Shown here one piece after another: positions 17,988-27,380 of a stretch of DNA of 33,652 bases (its first letter is position 1; every line of letters starts with the position of its first letter). Origin of the DNA: Actinomycetes bacterium (lineage in GTDB: Bacteria; Actinomycetota; Acidimicrobiia; Acidimicrobiales; UBA8190); assembly GCA_021819525.1 (NCBI GenBank), contig JAKAQW010000024.1:1-33652 (forward strand), given 5' to 3'. Both the position numbers and the translations under genes were made by a program. The notes beneath the pieces were generated by a model. The model had not been told where the DNA came from and made no database searches. It was given only the letters and a program-made list of their open reading frames with translations.

Positions 17988-18755
17988 TCAGCTGGCCGCT
18001 GGACCAGGGTCGATGTCGAAGCGAAACCCGACACCGCGCACCGTGCTCAGGTGCCGGGGTCGGGTTGGGTCCGCCTCGAGCTTCATTCGGAGCCGACGCA
18101 TATGGGTATCGAGCGTCCGGCTGTCGGCCAGCTCGCGTCCGGTCCACAGCTCGTCGATGAGCTCCTCACGGGTCCGAAGCCGACCGGGCGGACTGAGCAG
18201 GTAGGCGAGCAAGTCGAACTCACGTTTGGACAGGTAGACCGGTTCGCCTCCCACGGTGACCCACCGCCGGCTCAGGTCGACTCGCAGCCGTCCGGCCACC
18301 ATGATGGTTCCCTGCGGGCTCTTGCCCAGCGACGGCAGCACCCCGGGATGGGGCGGCGGTGACACTCGGCGCAGCACAGCCTGGATCCGGGCGACCAGCT
18401 CGCGCAGGTGGAACGGCTTGGTGACGTAGTCGGCCGCACCCGCCTCCAAACCGACCACCAGGTCCACCTCGCTGCTGAGCGCGCTCACCATGATGACGGG
18501 GACGGCCGCGAGGATCCGCATCTGCCGGCACACGTCGACTCCGGGCATACCGGGTAGCAAGGCGTCGAGGAGGACCAGGTCGGGTCGCCGCTGCCCGAAG
18601 CGCCACAGGCCCTCCTCCCCGTCGGCTGCAGGCTCGACCTCGTAGCCCTCGGCACGGAGACCGGCCTCGAGTGCCACACGGTAGGACGGATCGTCTTCGA
18701 CCACCAGGATGTGGACGGGGGCGTCGCCCGGGTCGGGCACCGGCACAGCGGTCAC
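17988..18755 (-). CDS. OmpR/PhoB-family response regulator (no adjacent kinase)
   Basis: Receiver 'HILVVEDDPSYRVALEAGL...LVLLDALLPGMPGVDVC' and winged helix 'LSKREFDLLAYLLSPPGRLRTREELIDELW...TLDTHMRRLRMKLE'. Confidence 0.95.
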   Translation of the reverse strand: MTAVPVPDPGDAPVHILVVEDDPSYRVALEAGLRAEGYEVEPAADGEEGLWRFGQRRPDLVLLDALLPGMPGVDVCRQMRILAAVPVIMVSALSSEVDLVVGLEAGAADYVTKPFHLRELVARIQAVLRRVSPPPHPGVLPSLGKSPQGTIMVAGRLRVDLSRRWVTVGGEPVYLSKREFDLLAYLLSPPGRLRTREELIDELWTGRELADSRTLDTHMRRLRMKLEADPTRPRHLSTVRGVGFRFDIDPGPAAS

Positions 18756-19042
18756 GAACCCGGGCTGGACATCGCCGGCGACCAGGCACGGTGTGCGAGG
18801 TCACGAGCAGGACAGCGCTCGCCGCGTACCCGACGGTCGGCCCGCTTCGAGATCCACGCCCAGTCCTGCATCGGGAAGATACGCTACGAAGCAGGGGTGA
18901 ACAGCTCGCGAAGCCGCCGCGACTTTCTGGTGATCGTTCCGTGAACTCCCAGTTCCGCCGCCGGTCGTGCGTGACCATTCACACTTGTGCCAACTGGCCG
19001 AGCTGACAACGACGAGCCTCGTCGCAAGCCGGTAGCACGGTG

Positions 19043-19720
19043 TCAGCCGGCGTCGTGGCCGCCATCGCCGTCGGCCTCGCCGTCGTCGCTCCCGCCTGCT
19101 CCACCCCCACGGCTGCTCCTGCCGCCACTCCTGCTCCCGCCTGCTCCACCCCCACGGCTGCTCCTGCCGCCATCGTCACTTCCACCAGCTTCGTCACTGC
19201 GGTCTGCAGCACCGATTTTCTCCGGCGCGTCTTCGTTCCCACCACGAGGCCGGTGCCGTCGCAGGTGCACGGCCGCCTTGGCTGCCCCCCAGGTGAGCGC
19301 GGCGTCCGCCAGATCGGCGTCCACCTCGGACCACGAGGACGGGGCCAGCCCGAAGCTGTCCTCGGGCGCCGCACGGACCAGAGCCTCCGGACGAGCAGGG
19401 GGCTCGACACCTATCCGGTGAAGCAGCTCCGAGAGGCCGCCGACCGACGCCCGCACCACGGCCAGCGGCGTCGAGCGCTGCAGGTCGACGTCGGTGTCGA
19501 CCAGCTGTCGCAGGGCGCCAGCAGCGCGGCCTCCGGCAGCGCTGCCCCGGCGGTGGACCTCGTCAGCCGCTGCGGCAACGGCCGCTGCGGGCAGCCCGGC
19601 GCTTTGCAGCACGGCCACGGCGCGCTCGGCCATCCATCCCGGCAACACGGTGGCCGCCCGGTCGGCGAAGCGGGCCGACACCGCCGCCATGAGCACGTCG
19701 TCAACGTCGCCATGGTCCAC
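19043..19720 (-). CDS. Hypothetical protein with Gly/Ser-rich repetitive C-terminus
   Basis: Coherent helical sequence 'LMAAVSARFADRAATVLPGWMAERAVAVLQSAGLP...DLADAALTWGAAKAAVHLRRHRP'; GTG at 19720 is the best start by eye. Confidence 0.5.
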   Translation of the reverse strand: MDHGDVDDVLMAAVSARFADRAATVLPGWMAERAVAVLQSAGLPAAAVAAAADEVHRRGSAAGGRAAGALRQLVDTDVDLQRSTPLAVVRASVGGLSELLHRIGVEPPARPEALVRAAPEDSFGLAPSSWSEVDADLADAALTWGAAKAAVHLRRHRPRGGNEDAPEKIGAADRSDEAGGSDDGGRSSRGGGAGGSRSGGRSSRGGGAGGSDDGEADGDGGHDAG

Positions 19721-19756
19721 AGCGCGCGCCTGGCCGGCGTCGTCACCGTCAGCGTC

Positions 19757-19939
19757 GCCGAGAAGCCCCTCAGCGCCGAGACCGCCACGGCGTTCGGAGC
19801 TACGGTCCGCCCTGTTCCCGAGATCCCCCCTGCCCCCGAGAAGCCCCTCAGCGCCGAGAAGCCCCTCAGCGCCGAGACCGCCACGGCGTTCGGAGCTACG
19901 GTCCGCCCTGTCGCCGAGATCCGCCCTGTCGCCGAGATC
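19757..19939. repeat. Nested direct repeats: 69-bp unit x2 (96-bp offset) with 18-bp subrepeats
   Basis: GCCGAGAAGCCCCTCAGCGCCGAGACCGCCACGGCGTTCGGAGCTACGGTCCGCCCTGTNNCCGAGATC at 19757 and 19853, 2 mismatches. Confidence 0.93.
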
Positions 19940-20001
19940 GCCCGGGCGCCTGCGCGGCGCGCGACGGCTGTGGTCACCGGCTCGGGAAGATGGCCTCGAG
20001 C

Positions 20002-20241
20002 TCAGCTCTCCACCACGTCGCCGAGCAGGTCGACACGCACGCCTTTCTGGCGAAGCCACGAGATGGCCGACTCGATGGCCGCGGCGTCGCCGCTGAGCTC
20101 GCACACGATCCAGCCTTCGACCTCGTCGACGTTGGCACGACGGATGTTCGGCTCCACCGCATGGTCCCGAACCAGCTGGGCGATGACCGGCTCCCGCACC
20201 AGATCCTCGGGAAACGTCAGACGCATCCTGACGCCGCTCAT
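20002..20241 (-). CDS. NIL-domain protein
   Basis: 'RMRLTFPEDLVREPVIAQLVRDHAVEPNIRRANVDEVEGWIVCELSGDAAAIESAISWLRQKGVRVDLLGD'. Confidence 0.85.
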   Translation of the reverse strand: MSGVRMRLTFPEDLVREPVIAQLVRDHAVEPNIRRANVDEVEGWIVCELSGDAAAIESAISWLRQKGVRVDLLGDVVES

Positions 20242-21284
20242 CGAGCCACTTCCCCTGACACGCCGCATGCACCTGGCACACCTGCAGCATCGTTCAGGTT
20301 GCCGGAGCGCAGGCCGTCGAGGTCGACGGTGACGTACCGGTAGCCGCCGGCTCGCACCGCGTCCACCACCGCCTGACGCTGCGCCAGGCAACGGGCCAGG
20401 TCGGCCACGGGCACCTCCACCCGGGCCAGGTCACCGTAGTGACGAACCCGAACCTGCTCGAACCCCAGATCCCGGAGGCCGGACTCCGCCCGGGCCACCG
20501 CCTGCAACGTGCCGAGGGTCACAGGCGTACCATAGGGGATCCTCGACGCGAGGCACGGCGCGGCCGGCTTGTCCCAGGTCGGCAGGTGAGCACGGCGAGA
20601 CTCGGCGCGGATCCGGGCCTTGGAGTAACCAGCTTCCACCAGCGGGAACCGGGCCCCACGCTCGGCGGCGGCTCGCTGACCCGGGCGGTGCTCACCCAGA
20701 TCGTCGAGGTTCACGCCGAGCACCACCGTGGCGCCCTCTGCGGCGGCGAGCGGTTCGAGCGCGGTCATCAGCGCCGACTTGCAGTAGAAGCACCGCTCAG
20801 TGCCGTTCGCGAGGTACCGCGGATCCTCCGCCTCGCCGGTGACCACCGGGCACCACCGCAGATCCCAGCGCCGGGCCAGCGCCACGCAGTCGTCGAGCTC
20901 GGCGGCGCCCAGCGAGGGCGATACCGCCGTCGCGCACAGCACCCGCTCCCGTCCGAGCACGGTGGTGGCCGCCCAGGCCAGGTAGGCGGAGTCGACCCCG
21001 CCACTGAAGGCCACCACCAACGAGCCGTAGGACCGCAGCACCGCGTCGAGGTCAGCACCCACGGCCTCGCGGCGCGTCCCGAGCGCCCCGCGCGCCTCCA
21101 CGGCCCTCGCAGGCACGGCGGGCAATCTCCTGAGCACGCCTCCGGCGAGCGATCCGGGCACCTCGCCGACACGAGCGGCGCCCGAAGCGCCCACAGCCCT
21201 GGCGGCGACCGGCGCTTCGATGGCGCACAGAGCGTGATGCTCCTCGGCCTCGGCGGCATGCCGAAGACGTTCCCCCGCGCTCAC
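20238..21284 (-). CDS. larE: LarE-type ATP-dependent sacrificial sulfur transferase (PP-loop)
   Basis: PP-loop 'LVVAFSGGVDSAYLAWAA', 'TERCFYCKSALM', 'LGVNLDDLGEHRPGQRAA', 'DKPAAPCLASRIPYG'; overlaps neighbours on both sides. Confidence 0.88.
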   Translation of the reverse strand: MSAGERLRHAAEAEEHHALCAIEAPVAARAVGASGAARVGEVPGSLAGGVLRRLPAVPARAVEARGALGTRREAVGADLDAVLRSYGSLVVAFSGGVDSAYLAWAATTVLGRERVLCATAVSPSLGAAELDDCVALARRWDLRWCPVVTGEAEDPRYLANGTERCFYCKSALMTALEPLAAAEGATVVLGVNLDDLGEHRPGQRAAAERGARFPLVEAGYSKARIRAESRRAHLPTWDKPAAPCLASRIPYGTPVTLGTLQAVARAESGLRDLGFEQVRVRHYGDLARVEVPVADLARCLAQRQAVVDAVRAGGYRYVTVDLDGLRSGNLNDAAGVPGACGVSGEVAR

Positions 21285-22177
21285 GCTCCGATGCCGGCCA
21301 GGTCGAGCACGTCGGTCACGTCGCCCACGATGCCGGACCAGAACGGCCCGAACTCGGCGAAGTGCGCAGACGCCGGGTCGAAGCGCATCTCGTAGACGCA
21401 CGCCTTGAGGTCGTCGGGTCGAGCGGCGAAGAGGGTGACGCCCCACTCCCAGTCATCCAGACCGGTGGAGCCGGTGACGAGCTGCAGCACGCGCCCGTGG
21501 TAGCGCCGTCCGACCCGGCCGTGGCCGATCATCAGCTCCTTGCGCTCCTCGAAGCCGAGGCTGTACCAGTTGTGGGCGTCACTGCGGCGCTTGGACATGG
21601 GGTAGAAGCAGAACGCCGGCTTCCCCTCCGGGGGCAGCACCGGGTACAGCCGCGCTTGGCGCATGTCGTCGGGGATTCCGGCCGCGTACTCGCTCACCTC
21701 GGTGAGCGACACGTAGGAGCCCGCCAGCTGACAGCCCGCGGCTTGCAAGCGGCCCTGGAGCGCCCGCAGCCGCCGCAGGTCGGGCCCGAGCGCCATGAAG
21801 GCCATGTCCGCCTTGTGGCCGAGGACGCTGGCGCACACCACCTGGTCTCCGGCTGCTCGGGCGTCGGTCACCGCAGCCACCAGGCCACGTCGGTCCGCCG
21901 CCGGCCCGACGTGGCAGAACAGGTGCAGCACTCCGATGCCTTCGACCGGTGCCACCGCGTCGGACGGCAGCCCGAAGCCCGACCCGGGCAGGGATCTCGA
22001 GGTCGCCCCGGGGTCCGGTCCCGAGGTCGGGTTCTCCCCAGAGAGCGCATCGGGATCCGACGAGGCCGCGGGACCGGGGTGCGCCTCGGAGAGCGCATCG
22101 GGATCCGACGAGGAGCCTCGACCAGAGAACGACGCGGAGGCGGCAGGTGGCTCTGGGACTGCGGCAGTGGTGTCCAC
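21281..22177 (-). CDS. hemQ: HemQ / chlorite dismutase-family coproheme decarboxylase with repetitive N-terminal extension
   Basis: 'CFYPMSKRRSDAHNWYSLGFEERKELMIGHGRVGRRYHGRVLQLVTGSTGLDDWEWGVTLFA'. Confidence 0.93.
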   Translation of the reverse strand: MDTTAAVPEPPAASASFSGRGSSSDPDALSEAHPGPAASSDPDALSGENPTSGPDPGATSRSLPGSGFGLPSDAVAPVEGIGVLHLFCHVGPAADRRGLVAAVTDARAAGDQVVCASVLGHKADMAFMALGPDLRRLRALQGRLQAAGCQLAGSYVSLTEVSEYAAGIPDDMRQARLYPVLPPEGKPAFCFYPMSKRRSDAHNWYSLGFEERKELMIGHGRVGRRYHGRVLQLVTGSTGLDDWEWGVTLFAARPDDLKACVYEMRFDPASAHFAEFGPFWSGIVGDVTDVLDLAGIGA

Positions 22178-22272
22178 GGCGCCGAGTCTACGAACCCCAG
22201 CGGGGCGCCCGGAAGGGCGCCCCGCTGAGCACATCGCCTGCTGCGGGCTCTCGGCCCACCGACGTGGACGGA

Positions 22273-23979
<1,707 letters not shown>

Positions 23980-24006
23980 TTAGCACTCTACTGGTTCGAG
24001 TGCCAA
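23980..24006. promoter_or_regulatory. CIRCE element (HrcA operator) upstream of groEL
   Basis: TTAGCACTC-N9-GAGTGCCAA vs consensus TTAGCACTC-N9-GAGTGCTAA (one mismatch). Confidence 0.93.
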
Positions 24007-24353
24007 TAGCAAACCACCTCTGGGCGCGGCGCGCAACCGCGACGGCCCCGGGGCGGCCGATCGAGGCCGTCGCGGGCTGCGCACGGGCATCGACGCTGCC
24101 AGATCGGGCGGCGCCACGGGAGAGCTGGGCGGCACCGCTGTGGGCGGCCAGCTCAGCTCAGCCGGCGGCGAGCACGGCGGCAAGGGTGCTGCTTCTCGAG
24201 CCGTCGTTCTCCAGCTGTGGCGGTCGCGCCTCGGACCCGGTCACCAGAGCGCTCAGCCGGCCACGGCGCAGATGGCCTGGCCACCGGCCGCGCTGGCGTT
24301 GCCCAGCTCGCCAGCGAGGCGTCGGCTCGAGAGCGATCCGCGTGCTGGCCGGT

Positions 24354-24629
24354 TCAGCCGCCGGCGACGGCGGGGACGACGGAGATCGTCTGGCCGTCGG
24401 CCACCGGAGTGTCGAGCCCGTCGAGGAAGCGGACGTCCTCGTCGGCCAAGAACACGTTCACGAACCGGCGCAGCCCTCCGTCTCCGTCGAACAGTCGCTC
24501 TCCCATGCCAGGATGCGCCCCGTCGAGGGCGCGCAGCACCTGGCCGACGGTCGAGCCGTCGAGGTGGACCTCACCGGACCCGCCGGTGAGCGAACGAAGC
24601 TGGGTGGGGATGCGGACGATGACGCTCAT
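24354..24629 (-). CDS. MoaD/ThiS-family sulfur-carrier-like protein ending in Gly-Gly
   Basis: 'MSVIVRIPTQLRSLTGGSGEVHLDGSTVGQVLRALDGAHPGMGERLFDGDGGLRRFVNVFLADEDVRFLDGLDTPVADGQTISVVPAVAGG'. Confidence 0.9.
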   Translation of the reverse strand: MSVIVRIPTQLRSLTGGSGEVHLDGSTVGQVLRALDGAHPGMGERLFDGDGGLRRFVNVFLADEDVRFLDGLDTPVADGQTISVVPAVAGG

Positions 24630-25912
24630 CAGGCCCTCCGGTCGAGGTCGGCGTCGGCGCCGGTGTCGATGTCGATGTCGATGTCGATGTCGACGGCTTC
24701 GTCGAACGCCTGCAGTGTGGGAGCGATGGTAGCCGTCGGGCCGAGCGAAGCAGGCAGGGCCTCCACCGTCTTGAGGCCGTTCCCGGTGATGTAGGCCACC
24801 ACCTTCTCCTCGGGCCGCACCACTCCCTGGGCAGCCAGCTTGGCCAGCGAGGCGACGGTCACCCCGGCGGCCGTCTCGCCGAAGATGCCTTCGGTGCGAG
24901 CCAGCAGGCCGATGGCGTCGAGGATCTCGTCGTCGGTGACGGCGGCGAAGGCCCCGCCGCTGGCGCGCACGGCGTCGAGCGCGTACCAGCCATCTGCCGG
25001 GTTCCCGATGGCCAGGGACTTGGCGATGGTGGCGGGACGCACCGGGCGCACGGCATCGGCGCCGGTGGCGAAGGCGGTGGCGACCGGCGAGCACCCCGCT
25101 GCCTGCGCGCCCGACACCCGGACGTGCGGCTCCTCGTCGAGCAGGCCCACCCGGTACAGCTCTCCGAACCCCTTGCGGATCTTCGTCAGCTGGCTGCCCG
25201 AGGCCACCGGCACCACCACGTGGTCCGGCGCGTGCCAGCCGAGCTGCTCTGCCACCTCGAACGCCAGGGTCTTCGAGCCCTCGGCGTAGTAGGTCCGGAC
25301 GTTCACGTTCACGAACGCCCAGCCGGGACGCTCGCTGGTGAGCTCGGCGCACAGCCGGTTCACGTCGTCGTAGGTGCCCTCCACCGCCACCAGATGTCCG
25401 CCGTAGACGGCGGTGGTGACGATCTTCACCCGCTCCAGGTCCTGGGGGATGAACACCACCGACACCATGCCGGCTCTCGCCGCGTGGGCGGCCAGCGAGT
25501 TCGCCAGGTTCCCCGTCGACGCGCACGCCGCCACCTTGAAGCCGAGCTGGCGGGCCTTTGTCAAGGCCACCGACACCACCCGGTCCTTGAACGACCCGGT
25601 CGGGTTCACCGTGTCGTTCTTCAGCCACAGGTCACGCAGGCCCAGCTCGGCACCGAGCCGCTCGGCTCGCACCAAGGGCGTGCAGCCGGTGCCCAGGTCG
25701 ATGGGTGCGGGGTCGTCGACCGGGAGCAACGGGGCATAGCGCCAGATGGTCTGGGGACCGGCCGCGATCTGCTCGCGCTCCACGGCGGCGGCGATGCGCT
25801 CGTAGTCGTAGTCGACCTCGAGCGGGCCGAAACAGAAGTCGCAGACGTGCAGCGCCTCGGCCGGGTAGGTCCGCGCGCACTCCCGGCAGCGCAGTCCAGT
25901 GACGTAGTCCAC
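24629..25912 (-). CDS. thrC: Threonine synthase (fold type II PLP enzyme) with N-terminal Zn-ribbon
   Basis: 'GLRCRECARTYPAEALHVCDFCFGPLEV', 'NPTGSFKDRVVSVALTKARQLG', 'ACASTGNLANSLAAHAARAG'; GTG start with GAGGAGGA upstream; stop overlaps moaD-like start. Confidence 0.9.
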   Translation of the reverse strand: MDYVTGLRCRECARTYPAEALHVCDFCFGPLEVDYDYERIAAAVEREQIAAGPQTIWRYAPLLPVDDPAPIDLGTGCTPLVRAERLGAELGLRDLWLKNDTVNPTGSFKDRVVSVALTKARQLGFKVAACASTGNLANSLAAHAARAGMVSVVFIPQDLERVKIVTTAVYGGHLVAVEGTYDDVNRLCAELTSERPGWAFVNVNVRTYYAEGSKTLAFEVAEQLGWHAPDHVVVPVASGSQLTKIRKGFGELYRVGLLDEEPHVRVSGAQAAGCSPVATAFATGADAVRPVRPATIAKSLAIGNPADGWYALDAVRASGGAFAAVTDDEILDAIGLLARTEGIFGETAAGVTVASLAKLAAQGVVRPEEKVVAYITGNGLKTVEALPASLGPTATIAPTLQAFDEAVDIDIDIDIDTGADADLDRRA

Positions 25913-26128
25913 GGCGTCCTCCTCATCGGTCGGGCATTGGCACCTGGTCTGCCCACACGTGACGTGCATGGACCACTGGTTGCCGCGGCGTCGTCGGGCC
26001 CGTCCCTCAGCCGCTCTGGATGATGTGCTCCATGGTGGACGATGGCGCCGCCGGGCGCAAGCCGGCCACCGAGCTGACGCGATCCGAAGGTGCCGGAGCC
26101 GCCGGGGATGGCCCGCCGGGAGCCCGAT

Positions 26129-26293
26129 CTGCACCACGGCCCCGGCGAGAACCGGCCGTCGAGCCCCCAGGCAACGCGCCGCGCTGCACCACGGCCCTGG
26201 CGAGAACCGGCCGTCGAGCCCCCAGGCAACGCGCCGCGCTGCACCACGGCCCCGGCGCAAGCCCGCCGTCGAGCCCCCAGGCAACGCGCCGCG
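26129..26293. repeat. 55-bp tandem repeat, 3 copies, in divergent intergenic region
   Basis: CTGCACCACGGCCCCGGCGAGAACCGGCCGTCGAGCCCCCAGGCAACGCGCCGCG at 26129, 26184, 26239. Confidence 0.95.
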
Positions 26294-26322
26294 CTCGCCC
26301 CCCGGCACACATCAGCCACGTG

Positions 26323-27180
26323 ATGGGGGATGATCGTCTCGTGCTCGACGCTCCCCGGGAATTCCATCACCGTCAAGCCGACGCCGTGTCGCTCGTGGCA
26401 GCGAAGGCAGGACGCACCGTCACCGTGTGCCTGCCTGCTCGCGACGAGCAGGCCACCGTGGGGACAATCGTCGCCTCCATCGTCGGCGCACTGACCGGTC
26501 GTGGTGGGGGCGTCGCCTTGGTCGACCAGGTGCTGGTGGTGGACGACCAGTCCGTAGACGCCACCGCCGCCCACGCCCGGCGTGCCGGCGCCGACGTGGT
26601 GCGCACCGGCTCGGGGGCGGGCGGGAAGGGGGCAGCCATGCGCCTGGCCCTCGAGCACGCAGAAGGCGACCTGGTGGTGTTCGTCGACGCCGACATCGAG
26701 AACTTCTCCCCGCACTTCGTCACAGGCCTGCTGCTGCCGCTGCTCAGCTGCGACGACGTCGCCCTGGTCAAAGGCCACTACCGCCGACCCCTGGCCGGTC
26801 AGCCCGGTGAAGGCGGCCGGGTGACCGAGCTGGTGGCCAGGCCCGTGCTCGACCTGCTGTTCCCCCACCTCTCGGGGATCCGCCAGCCGCTGGCCGGCGA
26901 GACGGCGGCACCCCGGGCCGTCCTGGACAAGGTCGGCCTGGCCGACGGGTACGGGGTGGAGATCGGCTTGCTCCTCGACATCGCCGACCGTTTCGGTGCC
27001 GGCGCCATCGCCCAGGTCGACCTGGGGACCCGGGTGCACCGCAACCGACCGCTGGCCGAGCTGCGCCCGCAGGCCGCCGATGTCCTGCGCACCGCCTTGG
27101 GCCGGGCCGGCGTGACCCGAGGTGGCCCGACCCGAGCCGGCGTGACCCGAGGTGGCCCGACCCGAGCCGGCGTGAGCTGA
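26323..27180 (+). CDS. gpgS: Glucosyl-3-phosphoglycerate synthase-like GT2/GT81 glycosyltransferase
   Basis: 'TVTVCLPARDEQATVGTIVASIV', 'LVVDDQSVDATAAHARRAGADVV', 'GKGAAMRLALEHAEGDLVVFVDADIENFSPHFVTGLLLPLL', 'GYGVEIGLLLDIADRFG'. Confidence 0.85.
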   Translation: MGDDRLVLDAPREFHHRQADAVSLVAAKAGRTVTVCLPARDEQATVGTIVASIVGALTGRGGGVALVDQVLVVDDQSVDATAAHARRAGADVVRTGSGAGGKGAAMRLALEHAEGDLVVFVDADIENFSPHFVTGLLLPLLSCDDVALVKGHYRRPLAGQPGEGGRVTELVARPVLDLLFPHLSGIRQPLAGETAAPRAVLDKVGLADGYGVEIGLLLDIADRFGAGAIAQVDLGTRVHRNRPLAELRPQAADVLRTALGRAGVTRGGPTRAGVTRGGPTRAGVS

Positions 27181-27210
27181 GGTGGCCCGACCCGAGCCGG
27201 CGTGACCCGC
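27091..27210 (+). repeat. 30-bp tandem repeat (GGTGGCCCGACCCGAGCCGGCGTGACCCGA), ~4 units spanning the gpgS stop codon
   Basis: Units 27121, 27151, 27181 plus a degenerate unit at 27091; the TGA stop is within the 27151 unit. Confidence 0.93.
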
Positions 27211-27312
27211 CGAGCGTGGCCCGCTCGGTGCGCGCCCGAAGTTCCCCCCGGATGAGCAAGCATCGGCGTCCACCTGGGCCAACGTGCGTCTCTCCTCACC
27301 ACACCGAGACAG

Positions 27313-27334
27313 GTGCTCCCGCCGCCAGGAGCAC
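27313..27334. terminator. Hairpin between convergent gpgS and glycerate kinase genes
   Basis: GTGCTCC-N8-GGAGCAC. Confidence 0.35.
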
Positions 27335-27380
27335 TGTGCCCCGGGCGAACAACGGCACCGCCACAACGTTGGGTTTCGGG

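Noticed and set aside
17988-18755. Orphan OmpR-type response regulator as a novel system
   Set aside because: Canonical receiver and winged-helix sequence; lack of an adjacent kinase is common.
19040-20332. 430-aa plus-strand ORF antisense to the larE/NIL/hypothetical genes
   Set aside because: Composition (Arg/Pro/Ser-rich, no domain) is typical of a high-GC shadow ORF; the minus-strand NIL protein and the helical hypothetical are better supported.
24665-24694. (GTCGAT)5 hexanucleotide giving DIDIDIDID near the ThrC C-terminus
   Set aside because: Simple in-frame microsatellite at a protein end; noted in the minisatellite finding but weak alone.
26129-26293. CRISPR array candidate
   Set aside because: 55-bp units are contiguous with no unique spacers; it is a tandem repeat, not CRISPR. 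The same holds for the 17-bp array at 13239.
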